A stretch of 64,000 nucleotides of DNA from Comamonas sp. BIGb0152 (lineage in GTDB: Bacteria > Pseudomonadota > Gammaproteobacteria > Burkholderiales > Burkholderiaceae_C): assembly GCF_024809975.1 (NCBI RefSeq), contig NZ_JANUDY010000010.1, positions 172,617-236,616 of the forward strand, read 5' to 3'. Both the position numbers and the translations under genes were made by a program. Under the pieces are notes generated by a model. It made no database searches. It had not been told where the DNA came from and saw only the letters and a program-made list of their open reading frames with translations. Shown here one piece after another: positions 36,012-45,337 of the stretch. Position 1 is the stretch's first letter; each line of letters begins with the position of its first letter.

Positions 36012-37232
36012 ATGGACACCACCCCACATTTCCCCATTTACCTCGATTACGGCGCTACCACGCCCGTTGACCCGCGTGTGGTCGCCGCGATGATCCCTTG
36101 GTTGTCTGAGAACTACGGCAACCCTGCATCTCGCAGCCACGCCTGGGGCTGGACGGCGGAAGAGGCGGTTGAGAAAGCGCGCGTGCAAGTTGCCGAGCTG
36201 ATCAACGCCGATCCGCGTGAAATCGTTTGGACCAGTGGTGCCACCGAATCGGACAACCTGGCGCTCAAAGGCGCTGCCCAGTTCTACAAGGGCAAGGGCA
36301 AGCACCTGATCACCGTGAAGACCGAGCACAAGGCCGTGCTCGATACCATGCGTGCGCTGGAGCGAGAAGGTTTCGAAGTCACCTACCTGGATGTCAAGGA
36401 AGATGGCTTGCTGGATCTGGAGGTGTTCAAGGCGGCGATTCGCCCCGACACCATCGTCGTCAGCGTCATGTTCGTGAATAACGAAACCGGCGTGATCCAG
36501 GACATCGAGACCATCGGGAACATCTGCCGCGACAAGGGCATCATTTTCCACGTGGATGCAGCGCAAGCCACCGGCAAGGTCGAGATCGACATCACCGCGC
36601 TCAAGGTTGACCTGATGAGCCTGGCCTCGCACAAGACCTATGGCCCCAAGGGCATCGGCGCGCTGTACGTGCGCCGCAAGCCACGCGTTCGCATCGAAGC
36701 ACAGATGCACGGCGGCGGCCATGAGCGTGGCATGCGCTCGGGCACCCTGGCGACGCACCAGATCGTGGGCATGGGCGAGGCTTTCCGCATCGCCAAGGAA
36801 GACATGGCCAAGGACTACGCCCACGCCAAGGCGCTGCAGCAGCGCATGCTGGACGGCCTGATGGACATCGAGCAGGTGTTTGTCAATGGTGACCTGAACC
36901 ACCGCGTGCCGCACAACCTGAACATCAGCTTCAACTTCGTCGAAGGCGAATCGCTGATCATGGGCATCAAGGGCTTGGCTGTGTCTTCGGGTTCGGCCTG
37001 CACCTCGGCCAGCCTGGAGCCCAGCTATGTGCTGCGTGCCCTGGGTCGCAGCGATGAGCTGGCACACAGCAGCCTGCGCATGACCTTTGGCCGTTTCACG
37101 ACCAATGAAGACATCGACTACGCCGTGGCATCGATCCGTGAGAACGTGACCAAGCTGCGTGAGTTGAGCCCCCTGTGGGAAATGTACAAAGACGGTGTGG
37201 ATCTGAGCACCATCCAGTGGGCTGCCCACTAA
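36012..37232 (+). CDS. iscS: Cysteine desulfurase IscS
   Basis: 406 residues from the ATG at 36012 ([20 protein letters not shown]); an in-frame ATG 111 bases upstream would add sequence without homology. The PLP lysine is in [17 protein letters not shown] (about residue 208) and the persulfide-carrying cysteine in [21 protein letters not shown] (about residue 330). It takes sulfur from cysteine and hands it to IscU and to tRNA thiolation enzymes. The 154-bp gap to iscR contains a hairpin. Confidence 0.97.
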   Translation: MDTTPHFPIYLDYGATTPVDPRVVAAMIPWLSENYGNPASRSHAWGWTAEEAVEKARVQVAELINADPREIVWTSGATESDNLALKGAAQFYKGKGKHLITVKTEHKAVLDTMRALEREGFEVTYLDVKEDGLLDLEVFKAAIRPDTIVVSVMFVNNETGVIQDIETIGNICRDKGIIFHVDAAQATGKVEIDITALKVDLMSLASHKTYGPKGIGALYVRRKPRVRIEAQMHGGGHERGMRSGTLATHQIVGMGEAFRIAKEDMAKDYAHAKALQQRMLDGLMDIEQVFVNGDLNHRVPHNLNISFNFVEGESLIMGIKGLAVSSGSACTSASLEPSYVLRALGRSDELAHSSLRMTFGRFTTNEDIDYAVASIRENVTKLRELSPLWEMYKDGVDLSTIQWAAH

Positions 37233-37267
37233 TCCGGCGCAGCCGCTAACTGTAAAGAGGTACCAAG

Positions 37268-37666
37268 ATGGCATATTCTGACAAAGTGATTGATCATTAT
37301 GAGAACCCCCGCAATGTGGGCTCTTTTGACAAAGGTGATGAATCGGTAGGCACCGGCATGGTCGGCGCACCAGCCTGCGGCGACGTGATGAAGCTGCAGA
37401 TCAAGGTGAATGCGGACACTGGCGTGATCGAAGACGCACGCTTCAAGACCTATGGCTGCGGCTCGGCGATTGCCTCGTCGTCGCTGGTGACCGAATGGGT
37501 CAAGGGCAAGACGCTGGACGAAGCCGCTGCGCTCAAGAACGCACAGATCGCTGAAGAGCTGGCACTGCCGCCCGTCAAGATTCACTGCTCCATCCTGGCT
37601 GAAGACGCCATCAAGGCCGCAGTGAATGACTACAAGGCCAAGCACAGCGCCAAGGCGGAGGCTTAA
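37268..37666 (+). CDS. iscU: Fe-S cluster scaffold protein IscU
   Basis: 132 residues, AAAGAGG before the ATG. Cluster ligands Cys37 (APACGD), Cys64 (YGCGSAIASS) and Cys107 (IHCSILAEDAI), together with the LPPVK motif at residues 100-104 that the chaperone HscA recognises, are all present. IscU is where IscS sulfur and iron are assembled into a [2Fe-2S] cluster. iscA follows after six bases. Confidence 0.98.
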   Translation: MAYSDKVIDHYENPRNVGSFDKGDESVGTGMVGAPACGDVMKLQIKVNADTGVIEDARFKTYGCGSAIASSSLVTEWVKGKTLDEAAALKNAQIAEELALPPVKIHCSILAEDAIKAAVNDYKAKHSAKAEA

Positions 37667-37672
37667 AGCGCC

Positions 37673-37996
37673 ATGGCTGTCACGCTTTCTGAGTCGGCTG
37701 CTCGCCACATCAACCGCTACCTCTCGCGCCGTGGCCACGGGGTGGGGGTGCGCTTGGGCGTGAAGACCACCGGCTGCTCGGGCCTGGCTTACAAGCTGGA
37801 GTACGTGGACGAGGCAGCGCCCGAGGACGTGGTGTTTGAAGACCATGGTGTCAAGGTGCTGGTCGATCCCAAAAGCATGGCTTACATCGACGGCACGGAG
37901 CTGGACTTTGTACGCGAAGGCCTCAACGAGGGCTTCAAGTTCCATAACCCCAACGAGCGTGATCGTTGTGGTTGTGGCGAGAGCTTCAGAATCTGA
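37673..37996 (+). CDS. iscA: A-type Fe-S carrier protein IscA
   Basis: 107 residues with the three A-type cysteines: Cys35 in [14 protein letters not shown] and the C-terminal Cys99-Gly-Cys101 of RCGCGESF. It carries iron or Fe-S clusters from IscU to target enzymes. It starts 6 bp after iscU and ends 115 bp before hscB; that gap carries a terminator-like hairpin. Confidence 0.97.
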   Translation: MAVTLSESAARHINRYLSRRGHGVGVRLGVKTTGCSGLAYKLEYVDEAAPEDVVFEDHGVKVLVDPKSMAYIDGTELDFVREGLNEGFKFHNPNERDRCGCGESFRI

Positions 37997-38079
37997 GGCC
38001 CTGTATTCAGGCGCCCATTCCGCTGCCCTAGGCGGCGGTCATGGCCTTGTTTGTCGGCATCGGCGATGCCAAAACTGCA

Positions 38080-38110
38080 AACCGCCTGCGCTTTTGCCAG
38101 GCGGTTTTTT
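38080..38110 (+). promoter_or_regulatory. Terminator-like hairpin abutting the hscB start codon
   Basis: AACCGCCTG (38080-38088) pairs perfectly with CAGGCGGTT (38098-38106) around a nine-base loop, and the T-run (38105-38110) ends one base before the hscB ATG. The only plausible Shine-Dalgarno bases (AGG at 38099-38101) are inside the stem. The element could reduce transcription into hscBA-fdx, mask the ribosome binding site, or both. Confidence 0.65.
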
Positions 38111-38111
38111 C

Positions 38112-38633
38112 ATGATGAATCTGCAATCCAACGATTTCGAACTGTTTGGCGTGCCCGCTCAGTTTGTACAAGACCCGCAGCAATTGGCTGAGCACTGGAA
38201 GGCCTTGCAAAAGCAGGCCCACCCGGACCGCTTTGCCTCGCAGGGTGCCGCTGCGCAGCGCGTAGCGATGCAGTGGTCGGTGCGCATCAATGAGGCCTAC
38301 CAGCGCTTGAAGGACCCACTCAAACGCGCCGCCTACTTGTGCGAGATGCACGATGCCCCCATACGCGCGGAAGACAACACCGCCATGCCGGCCGCTTTTC
38401 TGATGGAGCAGATGGAGTGGCGCGAGGCGCTGGAAGAGGCGCAGACCGCTGCCGACATCGATGCGCTCGGTGACCAGGTGCTGCGCTCGCGCCGCGCGCT
38501 GCTGGAGCGCTGCCAGCAGTTGCTGGATGTGGAGGGCGACTACCTGCAAGCTGCCCAGCAGGTGAGAGCCCTCATGTTTGTTGCGCGATTTAGCGGCGAC
38601 ATCGACCGCCGCCGCGAGCAACTGGGACAATAG
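38112..38633 (+). CDS. hscB: Fe-S cluster co-chaperone HscB
   Basis: 173 residues. The N-terminal J-domain has the HPD motif at residues 37-39 (KQAHPDRFASQG) and the C-terminal helical domain (FLMEQMEWREALEEAQ) binds IscU. HscB delivers IscU to HscA and stimulates its ATPase. Two consecutive ATG codons begin the frame (38112, 38115), placed directly after the T-run of a hairpin with no free ribosome binding site. Confidence 0.96.
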   Translation: MMNLQSNDFELFGVPAQFVQDPQQLAEHWKALQKQAHPDRFASQGAAAQRVAMQWSVRINEAYQRLKDPLKRAAYLCEMHDAPIRAEDNTAMPAAFLMEQMEWREALEEAQTAADIDALGDQVLRSRRALLERCQQLLDVEGDYLQAAQQVRALMFVARFSGDIDRRREQLGQ

Positions 38634-38757
38634 GCTTTTGACCGAAGCAGGGTCGCCCACAGGGCGGCACAGCATGCTTTGGCGATCCCCCTGATGAGAC
38701 CGCTGCCCCGCACCCAGTGCGGGTTGTAGGCAAGAGAACACAAGATAGACCGCATCC

Positions 38758-40623
38758 ATGGCATTGCTCCAAATTTCAGAACCTGGCCAATCCCCCGATC
38801 CTCACCAACGCCGTATTGCGGTGGGCATTGATTTGGGCACCACGCATTCTTTGGTGGCTGCGGTGCGCAATGGCGTGGCCGAGTGTTTGCCTGATGACGA
38901 GGGTCGGGTGCTGCTGCCATCGGTGGTGCACTACCACGCCAATGGCAAGCGCGATATTGGCTATGCCGCTCTGGCCCATCCGGGCCAGGATGCCGCCAAT
39001 ACCATTGCGTCTGCCAAGCGCCTGATGGGCCGTGCGCTCAGCGACATCCATGCGCCCGAGCAACTGGCATACGAGCTGGTGCAGCCCGATGGCGGCGGCA
39101 TGGTGGCCATCAACACGGTGGCCGGCCTCAAGACCCCGGTGGAGATCAGTGCAGAGATTCTGGCCACTTTGCGCTACCAGGCAGAGGACACCTTCGACAA
39201 CGACTTGTACGGCGCCGTGATCACCGTGCCGGCCTATTTTGACGATGCGCAGCGCCAGGCGACCAAGGATGCAGCCCAGCTGGCCGGCATCAAGCTGCTG
39301 CGCCTGATCAACGAGCCCACCGCCGCTGCGATTGCCTATGGTCTGGACAATGCCGCAGAAGGCATCTATGCCGTCTATGACCTGGGTGGCGGCACGTTCG
39401 ACATCTCTGTGCTGCGCCTGACGCGCGGTGTGTTCGAAGTCATCGCCACGGGTGGCGATTCTGCCCTTGGCGGGGACGACTATGACGCTGCCTTGGGCCA
39501 GTGGGTGCTCAGCCAGACCGGTGGCGCCGTCAGCACGCCGCAAGACAAGGCCATGCTGCGCCTGGCCGCCAAGGCCGCGAAAGAGGCATTGACCGGCGCC
39601 GAGACGGTGACTTTTTCTGCGCAGCTGTCCGGCCAGGCAATTTCTCTCGATCTGAGCCGTGCCGATTTTGATGCCGCCACCCAGGCCTTGACCACACGCA
39701 CCTTGTCAGCAGTGCGCCGCGCTTTGGCCGATGCGCAGCTGGCCAAGGACGAGGTGCAAGGCGTCGTGATGGTGGGCGGCTCCACGCGCATGCCCCAGGT
39801 GCAGGCCGCAGTGGGCGCCTTTTTCGGCAAAACGCCACTCACCAATCTGAACCCGGATGAAGTGGTGGCCCTGGGCGCCTCCATCCAGGCCAACCAGCTC
39901 GCGGGCAATGACACCAATGGCGATCTGCTGCTGCTTGATGTGATTCCGCTGTCACTGGGTATTGAGACCATGGGTGGCCTGGTTGAGCGCATCGTCAGCC
40001 GCAACGAGACCATTCCGACCGCGCGTGGCCAGGACTTCACCACCTATAAAGACGGCCAGACGGCCTTGGCCATCCATGTGGTGCAGGGCGAGCGCGACCT
40101 GGTGGCAGACTGCCGCAGCCTGGCGCGCTTTGAGTTGCGGGGCATCCCCCCGATGGCCGCAGGCGCAGCGCGGATCCGCGTGTCCTTCACCATCGATGCC
40201 GACGGCCTGCTCAGCGTGGCTGCGCAAGAGCTGGTCAGTGGTGTGGAAGCCCGCATCGATGTCAAACCCTCGTACGGTCTCTCGGATGACCAGGTCGCCA
40301 ACATGCTGCGAGACAGCTTCAGCACCGCGCAGGCCGATATGCAGGCGCGTGCGCTGGTGGAGGCACGGGTGGATGGCGATCGGTTGCTGATCGCCACCCA
40401 AAGCGCCTTGGATGCCGATGGCGACTTGCTGGCTGACGCTGAGCGCAGCCAGGTCGATACCCTGATGGACCAGTTGCGCCATGCGCTGTCCAGCAGCGAA
40501 AGCGCAGCCGATATCGAGGCCCGCACCGACGCCTTGGCCAAAGGCACCGAGGGCTTTGCCGCCGAACGCATGAACCGTGGAATCCGCCAGGCCCTGGCCG
40601 GCAAGAACGTGCAATCCATTTAA
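38758..40623 (+). CDS. hscA: Fe-S protein maturation chaperone HscA (Hsp70 type)
   Basis: 621 residues of the Hsp70 type, slightly shorter than DnaK, as is usual for HscA. The ATPase domain begins [21 protein letters not shown] (about 20-40), includes [13 protein letters not shown] and [16 protein letters not shown], and is followed by the substrate-binding domain with [20 protein letters not shown]. It binds the LPPVK motif of IscU and drives cluster transfer. It lies 124 bp after hscB and 28 bp before fdx. Confidence 0.97.
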   Translation: MALLQISEPGQSPDPHQRRIAVGIDLGTTHSLVAAVRNGVAECLPDDEGRVLLPSVVHYHANGKRDIGYAALAHPGQDAANTIASAKRLMGRALSDIHAPEQLAYELVQPDGGGMVAINTVAGLKTPVEISAEILATLRYQAEDTFDNDLYGAVITVPAYFDDAQRQATKDAAQLAGIKLLRLINEPTAAAIAYGLDNAAEGIYAVYDLGGGTFDISVLRLTRGVFEVIATGGDSALGGDDYDAALGQWVLSQTGGAVSTPQDKAMLRLAAKAAKEALTGAETVTFSAQLSGQAISLDLSRADFDAATQALTTRTLSAVRRALADAQLAKDEVQGVVMVGGSTRMPQVQAAVGAFFGKTPLTNLNPDEVVALGASIQANQLAGNDTNGDLLLLDVIPLSLGIETMGGLVERIVSRNETIPTARGQDFTTYKDGQTALAIHVVQGERDLVADCRSLARFELRGIPPMAAGAARIRVSFTIDADGLLSVAAQELVSGVEARIDVKPSYGLSDDQVANMLRDSFSTAQADMQARALVEARVDGDRLLIATQSALDADGDLLADAERSQVDTLMDQLRHALSSSESAADIEARTDALAKGTEGFAAERMNRGIRQALAGKNVQSI

Positions 40624-40651
40624 CCGACCCCACAAGAAAAACGACGCTCCC

Positions 40652-40990
40652 ATGCCCATCATCAAAATCCTGCCCCATGCCGAATACTGTCCCAACGGCG
40701 CCGAAATCAAGGCGTCCACGGGGACATCCATCTGCGAAGCGCTTTTGGAAAACGGCATCAACATCGAGCACGCCTGCGACATGAGCCGCGCGTGCACCAC
40801 CTGCCACGTGATCGTGCGCCAGGGCTTCGACTCGATGGCACCTTCCGAGGAGGAAGAGGACGATCTGCTGGACCGTGCCTGGGGTCTGGAGCCGCAGTCG
40901 CGCCTGTCTTGCCAGGCCATCGTCGAGCGCGATGATGTGACAGTGGAGATCCCCAAGTACTCGATCAACCACGCCAAGGAAAACCACTGA
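40652..40990 (+). CDS. fdx: ISC-system [2Fe-2S] ferredoxin
   Basis: 112 residues from the ATG at 40652 (MPIIKILPHAEYCP); the upstream frame runs into hscA. The four adrenodoxin-type ligands are Cys42, Cys48, Cys51 (EHACDMSRACTTCHV) and Cys87 (SRLSCQAI), the same spacing as in E. coli Fdx. It supplies electrons during cluster assembly on IscU. It is the last isc gene; no iscX is seen before dnaQ. Confidence 0.97.
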   Translation: MPIIKILPHAEYCPNGAEIKASTGTSICEALLENGINIEHACDMSRACTTCHVIVRQGFDSMAPSEEEEDDLLDRAWGLEPQSRLSCQAIVERDDVTVEIPKYSINHAKENH

Positions 40991-41059
40991 GGCCTTGCGC
41001 ACTGCAAGCAGTGCGTTGCGGGCTTTTAGAATCGGTGTTTTGAGTTGGGGGAATCGTAG

Positions 41060-41776
41060 ATGTCGCGCCAAATTGTTCTGGATACGGAAACCACGGGTCT
41101 ATCGGCGGTGGATGGAGACCGGGTGATCGAGCTGGGCTGTGTGGAGCTGCTCAACCGCAAGCTCACCGGCAACAACCTGCACCTGTACTTCAATGCCGAC
41201 CGAGACAGCCATGAAGACGCGTTGCGCGTGCACGGCATCACCACCGAATTCTTGGCCGATAAGCCGCGTTTCCATGAGAAGGCCGAGCACATCCGCGAGT
41301 ACCTGCAGGGTGCGGAGCTGATCATCCACAACGCGCCCTTTGACATGGGCTTTTTGAACAAAGAGTTCGAGCGCGTGGGCATGCCCAGCCTCAGCAGCAT
41401 GGTCAGTGGTGTTATCGACAGCTTGCTGATGGCTCGGGATATCTTCCCTGGCAAGCGCAACTCGCTCGATGCCCTGTGTGACCGCCTGGAAGTGGACAAC
41501 TCCGGCCGCGATCTGCACGGTGCCTTGCTCGATGCCGAGCTGTTGGCCGATGTGTATATCAACATGACACGCGGTCAGGAGCAGCTGCTGTCGTCGGACA
41601 GCATGGCATCGAACAATAAGTCTTCCTCGGCCCTGGTCGCCAAGCGGGTGGATTTTAGCCAGTTTGACCTGCCCGTCATTGCGGCATCAGAGATGGAGTT
41701 GGCGGCGCACGAAGACACGCTCGCGCAGATTGACAAGTCCAGCGGTGGCAAAACTATTTGGAGAAAAATAGCCTGA
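41060..41776 (+). CDS. dnaQ: DNA polymerase III epsilon subunit (3'-5' proofreading exonuclease)
   Basis: 238 residues, the usual length. Exo I is IVLDTETTGLS (Asp8, Glu10), Exo II is in ELIIHNAPFDMGFLNKEFERVG, Exo III in HGALLDAELLADVYINMT, and the C-terminal tail carries the polymerase alpha-binding region. It proofreads during chromosome replication. The start has GGGGG at suitable distance. The following three tRNA-Val genes are on the same strand 58 bp later. Confidence 0.95.
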   Translation: MSRQIVLDTETTGLSAVDGDRVIELGCVELLNRKLTGNNLHLYFNADRDSHEDALRVHGITTEFLADKPRFHEKAEHIREYLQGAELIIHNAPFDMGFLNKEFERVGMPSLSSMVSGVIDSLLMARDIFPGKRNSLDALCDRLEVDNSGRDLHGALLDAELLADVYINMTRGQEQLLSSDSMASNNKSSSALVAKRVDFSQFDLPVIAASEMELAAHEDTLAQIDKSSGGKTIWRKIA

Positions 41777-41834
41777 ACTTGGTGGCCTGCAAAAATTTGC
41801 TGTCATAATAGAGGGCTTGACGACAAGCACTTAT

Positions 41835-41909
41835 GGGTGATTAGCTCAGCGGTAGAGCACTGCCTTCACACGGCAGGGGTCACATGTTCGATCCATGTAT
41901 CACCCACCA
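41835..41909 (+). tRNA. tRNA-Val(CAC), copy 1
   Basis: 75 nt including encoded CCA. Acceptor GGGTGAT/ATCACCC, D-stem GCTC/GAGC, anticodon stem CTGCC/GGCAG with loop TTCACAC (anticodon CAC, reading GUG), T-stem ACATG/CATGT with TTCGATC loop. All arms pair. Confidence 0.98.
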
Positions 41910-41945
41910 AAGTTTGTTGTTATGGTGTGCTTTCGGGCATGCTTG

Positions 41946-42020
41946 GGGTGATTAGCTCAGCGGTAGAGCACTGCCTTCACACGGCAGGGGTCACATGTTC
42001 GATCCATGTATCACCCACCA
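41946..42020 (+). tRNA. tRNA-Val(CAC), copy 2
   Basis: Identical in sequence to copy 1 over 75 nt, including CCA. It begins exactly 111 bp after copy 1; the 36-bp spacer is different in sequence from the next one. Confidence 0.98.
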
Positions 42021-42056
42021 CAATTTAGTTTCGGTATGCCTCTTTGGGCGTGCCTG

Positions 42057-42131
42057 GGGTGATTAGCTCAGCGGTAGAGCACTGCCTTCACACGGCAGGG
42101 GTCACATGTTCGATCCATGTATCACCCACCA
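42057..42131 (+). tRNA. tRNA-Val(CAC), copy 3
   Basis: Identical to copies 1 and 2, again exactly 111 bp after its predecessor. An intrinsic terminator follows ten bases downstream, so the three tRNAs are probably one transcript. Confidence 0.98.
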
Positions 42132-42140
42132 ACCAACAAA

Positions 42141-42171
42141 CCTCTTGAATGTTTCGTTCAAGAGGTTTTTT
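42141..42171 (+). terminator. Intrinsic terminator of the tRNA-Val cluster
   Basis: CCTCTTGAA pairs with TTCAAGAGG around TGTTTCG and is followed by TTTTTT. Confidence 0.95.
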
Positions 42172-42298
42172 GTTGTCTGCGGCGTGGCTGCTGGCCGCCT
42201 GGCTTGAATGTCGCTGCCAGGTAAATGTCCTGCGCCGATGCGCTGCAGCGCTTTATCTGGCCTAGGATGGCAAACCTTGATCACTTGCTGGGGCTTGC

Positions 42299-43399
42299 AT
42301 GGCTGTGCGTACGGTTGCTGCTTGTATTTTCTTGTCCACCTTGCAGGCGGGGAGCGGCTTAGCAGCCCCAAGCCCGCAGGCTTGCCAAGCACAGGCGTCC
42401 GAGCGCTGTTATCTGGCCTTCGATCTGCCGGGCCAAGCGGGCCGCATGCATTTTTATGCGTCGCAGACCCAGGCATCGGCGGCGCTGCGGTCGGTATTGC
42501 TGATCCTGCATGGCCACCCGCGCGATGCCAACCGCAGCTTCAACGCCGCCCTGGATGCCGCGCGCCGGGCAGGGCGGCTGGACGACACCCTCGTCATTGC
42601 GCCGCTCTACCAGGTGGCCAGCGACCAGGCGCAGCGCTGCAGCACCCCGGGCACGCCGTTGGCAGAGGCGGGCGATGCGCTGTGGAGTTGCAGCAGCTGG
42701 CTGGCGGGGCAAAACTCTCAAGCGGGCCCTGACCGGCCTGCCATCAATGCGATTGCAGCGCTCGATGCCCTGGTGGCGCATATCCATGCGCGCTGGCCCA
42801 GCGTGCAGCGCATCACGCTGGCGGGCTTTTCTGCAGGTGGGCAAATGCTCCAGCGCAGCATTGGCTTTGCCAAAGAGCCGCCTGGCGGTGTGTCGCTGCG
42901 CTATGTGGTCGCCGACCCGGGCACCTGGCTGTACTTCGATCCGCTGCGCCCGCAGCCGCAGATCGGCGGTGCAGATGCGGACTGGGCGCAGTGCAGCGAT
43001 GGCGCCTGCCAGTTCCGCATGCGGCTGCCGGAGCAGGCATCTTGCTCCGGCTACAACGATTGGAAATACGGCACCCAGGCCCTGCCGGCCTACCTGGCGG
43101 CAACGGCGGCGCAGGCGCGTGAACGTTACCGGCAGGCAGATATCACTTATCTGGAAGGCGCACTCGACAACCATGCCGGCAAAGGCACCAGCTATGGCGC
43201 GCTGGATAAGTCATGCGCGGCGATGCTGCAAGGGCCTTTTCGCAGGCAGCGGGGCGAGGCCTATGCCGCCTATGCGGCCCAGGTACTGCAACCGCCGCGC
43301 CCGCAGCGGCTCTACACCGTGCCCGGCTGTGCGCATGATGTGGCCTGCGTGCTGCCCTCTGATGCAGCGCGGTCGGTCTTGTTCGGCCCCAGGCCTTGA
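42299..43399 (+). CDS. Secreted alpha/beta hydrolase
   Basis: 366 residues with a Sec signal peptide (MAVRTVAACIFLSTLQAGSGLAA). The alpha/beta-hydrolase core is visible: LLILHGHPRDANRSF (oxyanion region), nucleophile elbow GFSAGGQ with Ser near residue 180, and a candidate catalytic His in VPGCAHDVACVLPS near the end. Many cysteines (at least eight) suggest disulfide bonds in the periplasm or outside. It could be an esterase or polymer hydrolase; the substrate is unknown. Convergent with the tetR gene, one base apart. Confidence 0.8.
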   Translation: MAVRTVAACIFLSTLQAGSGLAAPSPQACQAQASERCYLAFDLPGQAGRMHFYASQTQASAALRSVLLILHGHPRDANRSFNAALDAARRAGRLDDTLVIAPLYQVASDQAQRCSTPGTPLAEAGDALWSCSSWLAGQNSQAGPDRPAINAIAALDALVAHIHARWPSVQRITLAGFSAGGQMLQRSIGFAKEPPGGVSLRYVVADPGTWLYFDPLRPQPQIGGADADWAQCSDGACQFRMRLPEQASCSGYNDWKYGTQALPAYLAATAAQARERYRQADITYLEGALDNHAGKGTSYGALDKSCAAMLQGPFRRQRGEAYAAYAAQVLQPPRPQRLYTVPGCAHDVACVLPSDAARSVLFGPRP

Positions 43400-43400
43400 T

Positions 43401-44027
43401 TCAGGCCGGCGGCGGCCGGCTGCACAAATAGCCGTCCAGCATGTCGACAATGGCTTGCTCGACCTGCGGGGCCGGGCGCGGTGCGCCGGGTGGGATGACT
43501 GCCGCGTGAATCAGTGATTCCATGGTTTGCAGCAGCATCCAGGTGGCCAACTCCCGGTCGGTGGGCACGATCTCGTCGCGGTGCTCTTCCAGCAGTTGCC
43601 GTATGCGCTGCCAGATGCTTTGGTCGGCCGGGCTTTGGTCTGCGGGTGCGTCAAAGAACGGGAACTCCTTCTCCAGCACGCGATGCAGCTCAGGTGCGAC
43701 CTGGTGGGCTGCCAGCCAGGCATGCACGATGGCGGCCAGCTTGTCCCGCAAGCCCCGGGGATATGTGCCTGCCAGCGCGGTCTCCACGGCAGCCTGCATT
43801 TCCATGGCGTGCCGCTCGTGCAAGGCGGTGAGCAGGGAGTCTTTGTTGGGGAAATACTGGTACACGGAGCCGACACTGACGCCAGCGCGCTCGGCAACCA
43901 GGTTGGTATTGGTTCCGGCGTAGCCGCGCTCGGTCAAAACGCGAGCCGTGGCTTCGAGAATGGCGTCCACCAAAGCCCGTGAGCGGCTCTGGCGTGGGAT
44001 GCGGCGCGGTTGTGGCAAAGAGGGCAT
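43401..44027 (-). CDS. TetR-family transcriptional regulator of the MFS/SIP unit
   Basis: 208 residues. N-terminal HTH ILEATARVLTERGYAGTNTNLVAERAGVSVGSVYQYFPNKDSLLTALHERH (about 23-73) is canonical TetR; the C-terminal ligand domain is of the TetR_C type. It is divergent from the MFS gene across 86 bp that hold two copies of a GAGCA...CTCAT dyad, which are the natural candidates for its operators. A likely ligand is a substrate of the transporter. Confidence 0.93.
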   Translation of the reverse strand: MPSLPQPRRIPRQSRSRALVDAILEATARVLTERGYAGTNTNLVAERAGVSVGSVYQYFPNKDSLLTALHERHAMEMQAAVETALAGTYPRGLRDKLAAIVHAWLAAHQVAPELHRVLEKEFPFFDAPADQSPADQSIWQRIRQLLEEHRDEIVPTDRELATWMLLQTMESLIHAAVIPPGAPRPAPQVEQAIVDMLDGYLCSRPPPA

Positions 44028-44056
44028 GGGACAGTCGGAACGCGAGTTTTCAATGC

Positions 44057-44099
44057 GAGCAATGACTCATATTATTCCAGATATCGAGCAAATGCTCAT
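44057..44099. promoter_or_regulatory. Duplicated dyad in the tetR/MFS promoter region (putative TetR operators)
   Basis: GAGCAATGACTCAT (44057-44070) and GAGCAAATGCTCAT (44086-44099), starts 29 bp apart. The second contains the almost perfect dyad GAGCA-AA-TGCTC; the first is a degraded copy. They lie between the divergent start codons at 44027 and 44114. Confidence 0.6.
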
Positions 44100-44113
44100 G
44101 TTTGGAGTGATGG

Positions 44114-45337
44114 ATGTCTTCTCGTTCTCGGGCTGCGACCACTGGTGCGACGCCGTCGCCTGCCGCTGCCCATGTCTTTCTCCGCCTGCTGCCGATCACA
44201 TTGGCGGTGTTCATCGGATTTCTCAGCATCGGCTTGCCGCTGCCCATCTTGCCGTTGCATGTGTCCCACGATTTGGGCATGAGCCCCTTGGTGGTCGGCG
44301 CCGTCATCGGCACCCAGTTTGCAGCAGCCCTGCTCACGCGTGCCTGGGCCGGCAACCTGGCTGACATGCGCGGCGCCAAGCAGGCTGTGCTAGGCGGTCT
44401 GCTTGTGGCCTCCTGCGCGGGTGCCGCTTACCTTGCATCTTGGGCCTGGGTTACGGTGCCCAGCACCTCCCTCTGGATTTTGCTGTTGGGGCGTGTGCTG
44501 CTGGGCTGCGGCGAAAGCCTGATTGTGACGGGCGCGCTGAGCTGGGGCGTCGGGCTCGTCGGGCCGCAGCACGCTGGCAAAGTGATGGCATGGATCGGCA
44601 TAGCCATGTATGGGGCCTACGCCGTCGGCGCCCCCATCGGGATCGCCGTGCAGGCGGGGTATGGGTTTGCGGGCATTGGCGTAGCCACTGCCATTTTTCC
44701 CCTGCTGGCGCTGGCACTGGTGCTGCAGGTGCGGGCAATTGCCCCCACGGCGGTCCGCCGCACGCCGTTCTACCAGGTGTTGGGCGTCGTCTGGACGGCG
44801 GGCCTGGGTTTGGCGCTGTGCAGTGTCGGCTTTGGCGTTATCACGGCCTTCATCGCCTTGCTGTTCGCTGCCCATGGCTGGGGCCATGCGTCGCTGGCCT
44901 TCAGCGCGTTCGGGCTGGCCTTTATCGCCGCCCGCATCTTCTTGGGGCATCTGCCCGACCAGCTCGGCGGTGCCCGTGTGGCCTTGGTCTGTGTGCTGAT
45001 CGAGGCGCTGGGGCAACTGCTCATCTGGAGCGCAGCGACGCCTGTGGTGGCCTATGCCGGAGCGGCATTGACGGGCCTGGGCTATTCGCTGGCCTTTCCC
45101 GGGTTCGGCGTGGAGGCCATGCGCCGCGCGCCGCCACAAAGCCGGGGCGTAGCGATGGGTGCCTATGTGGCCTTCCTGGATATATCGCTAGGGATCACCG
45201 GGCCGCTGCTGGGCGCCGTTGCGCTGGCCTGGGGCGTGGAGATGGTCTACCTTGCTGGGGCCCTGGCGGTGGCGCTGTCCGCCCTGGTGGCCATGCGGCT
45301 GCTGATGGGTACCGCCCGGGGAGCGGGCCATGCTTGA
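44114..45337 (+). CDS. MFS transporter (YhhS/YfcJ-like arabinose-efflux type)
   Basis: 407 residues with about twelve hydrophobic segments. The first reads LLPITLAVFIGFLSIGLPLPILPLHV, followed by the MFS loop 2-3 signature GNLADMRGAKQAVLGG. The type resembles YhhS/YfcJ of E. coli, generally proton-driven exporters of small molecules. ATG at 44114 with GGAG upstream. It overlaps the siderophore-interacting protein gene by 8 bp (ATGCTTGA), suggesting that the exported or imported compound is linked to iron chelation. Confidence 0.92.
   Translation: MSSRSRAATTGATPSPAAAHVFLRLLPITLAVFIGFLSIGLPLPILPLHVSHDLGMSPLVVGAVIGTQFAAALLTRAWAGNLADMRGAKQAVLGGLLVASCAGAAYLASWAWVTVPSTSLWILLLGRVLLGCGESLIVTGALSWGVGLVGPQHAGKVMAWIGIAMYGAYAVGAPIGIAVQAGYGFAGIGVATAIFPLLALALVLQVRAIAPTAVRRTPFYQVLGVVWTAGLGLALCSVGFGVITAFIALLFAAHGWGHASLAFSAFGLAFIAARIFLGHLPDQLGGARVALVCVLIEALGQLLIWSAATPVVAYAGAALTGLGYSLAFPGFGVEAMRRAPPQSRGVAMGAYVAFLDISLGITGPLLGAVALAWGVEMVYLAGALAVALSALVAMRLLMGTARGAGHA

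Noticed and set aside
41835..42200. Integration site of a mobile element at the tRNA-Val cluster
   Set aside because: No integrase, no partial tRNA repeat downstream and ordinary genes on both sides; the repeats are complete tRNAs.
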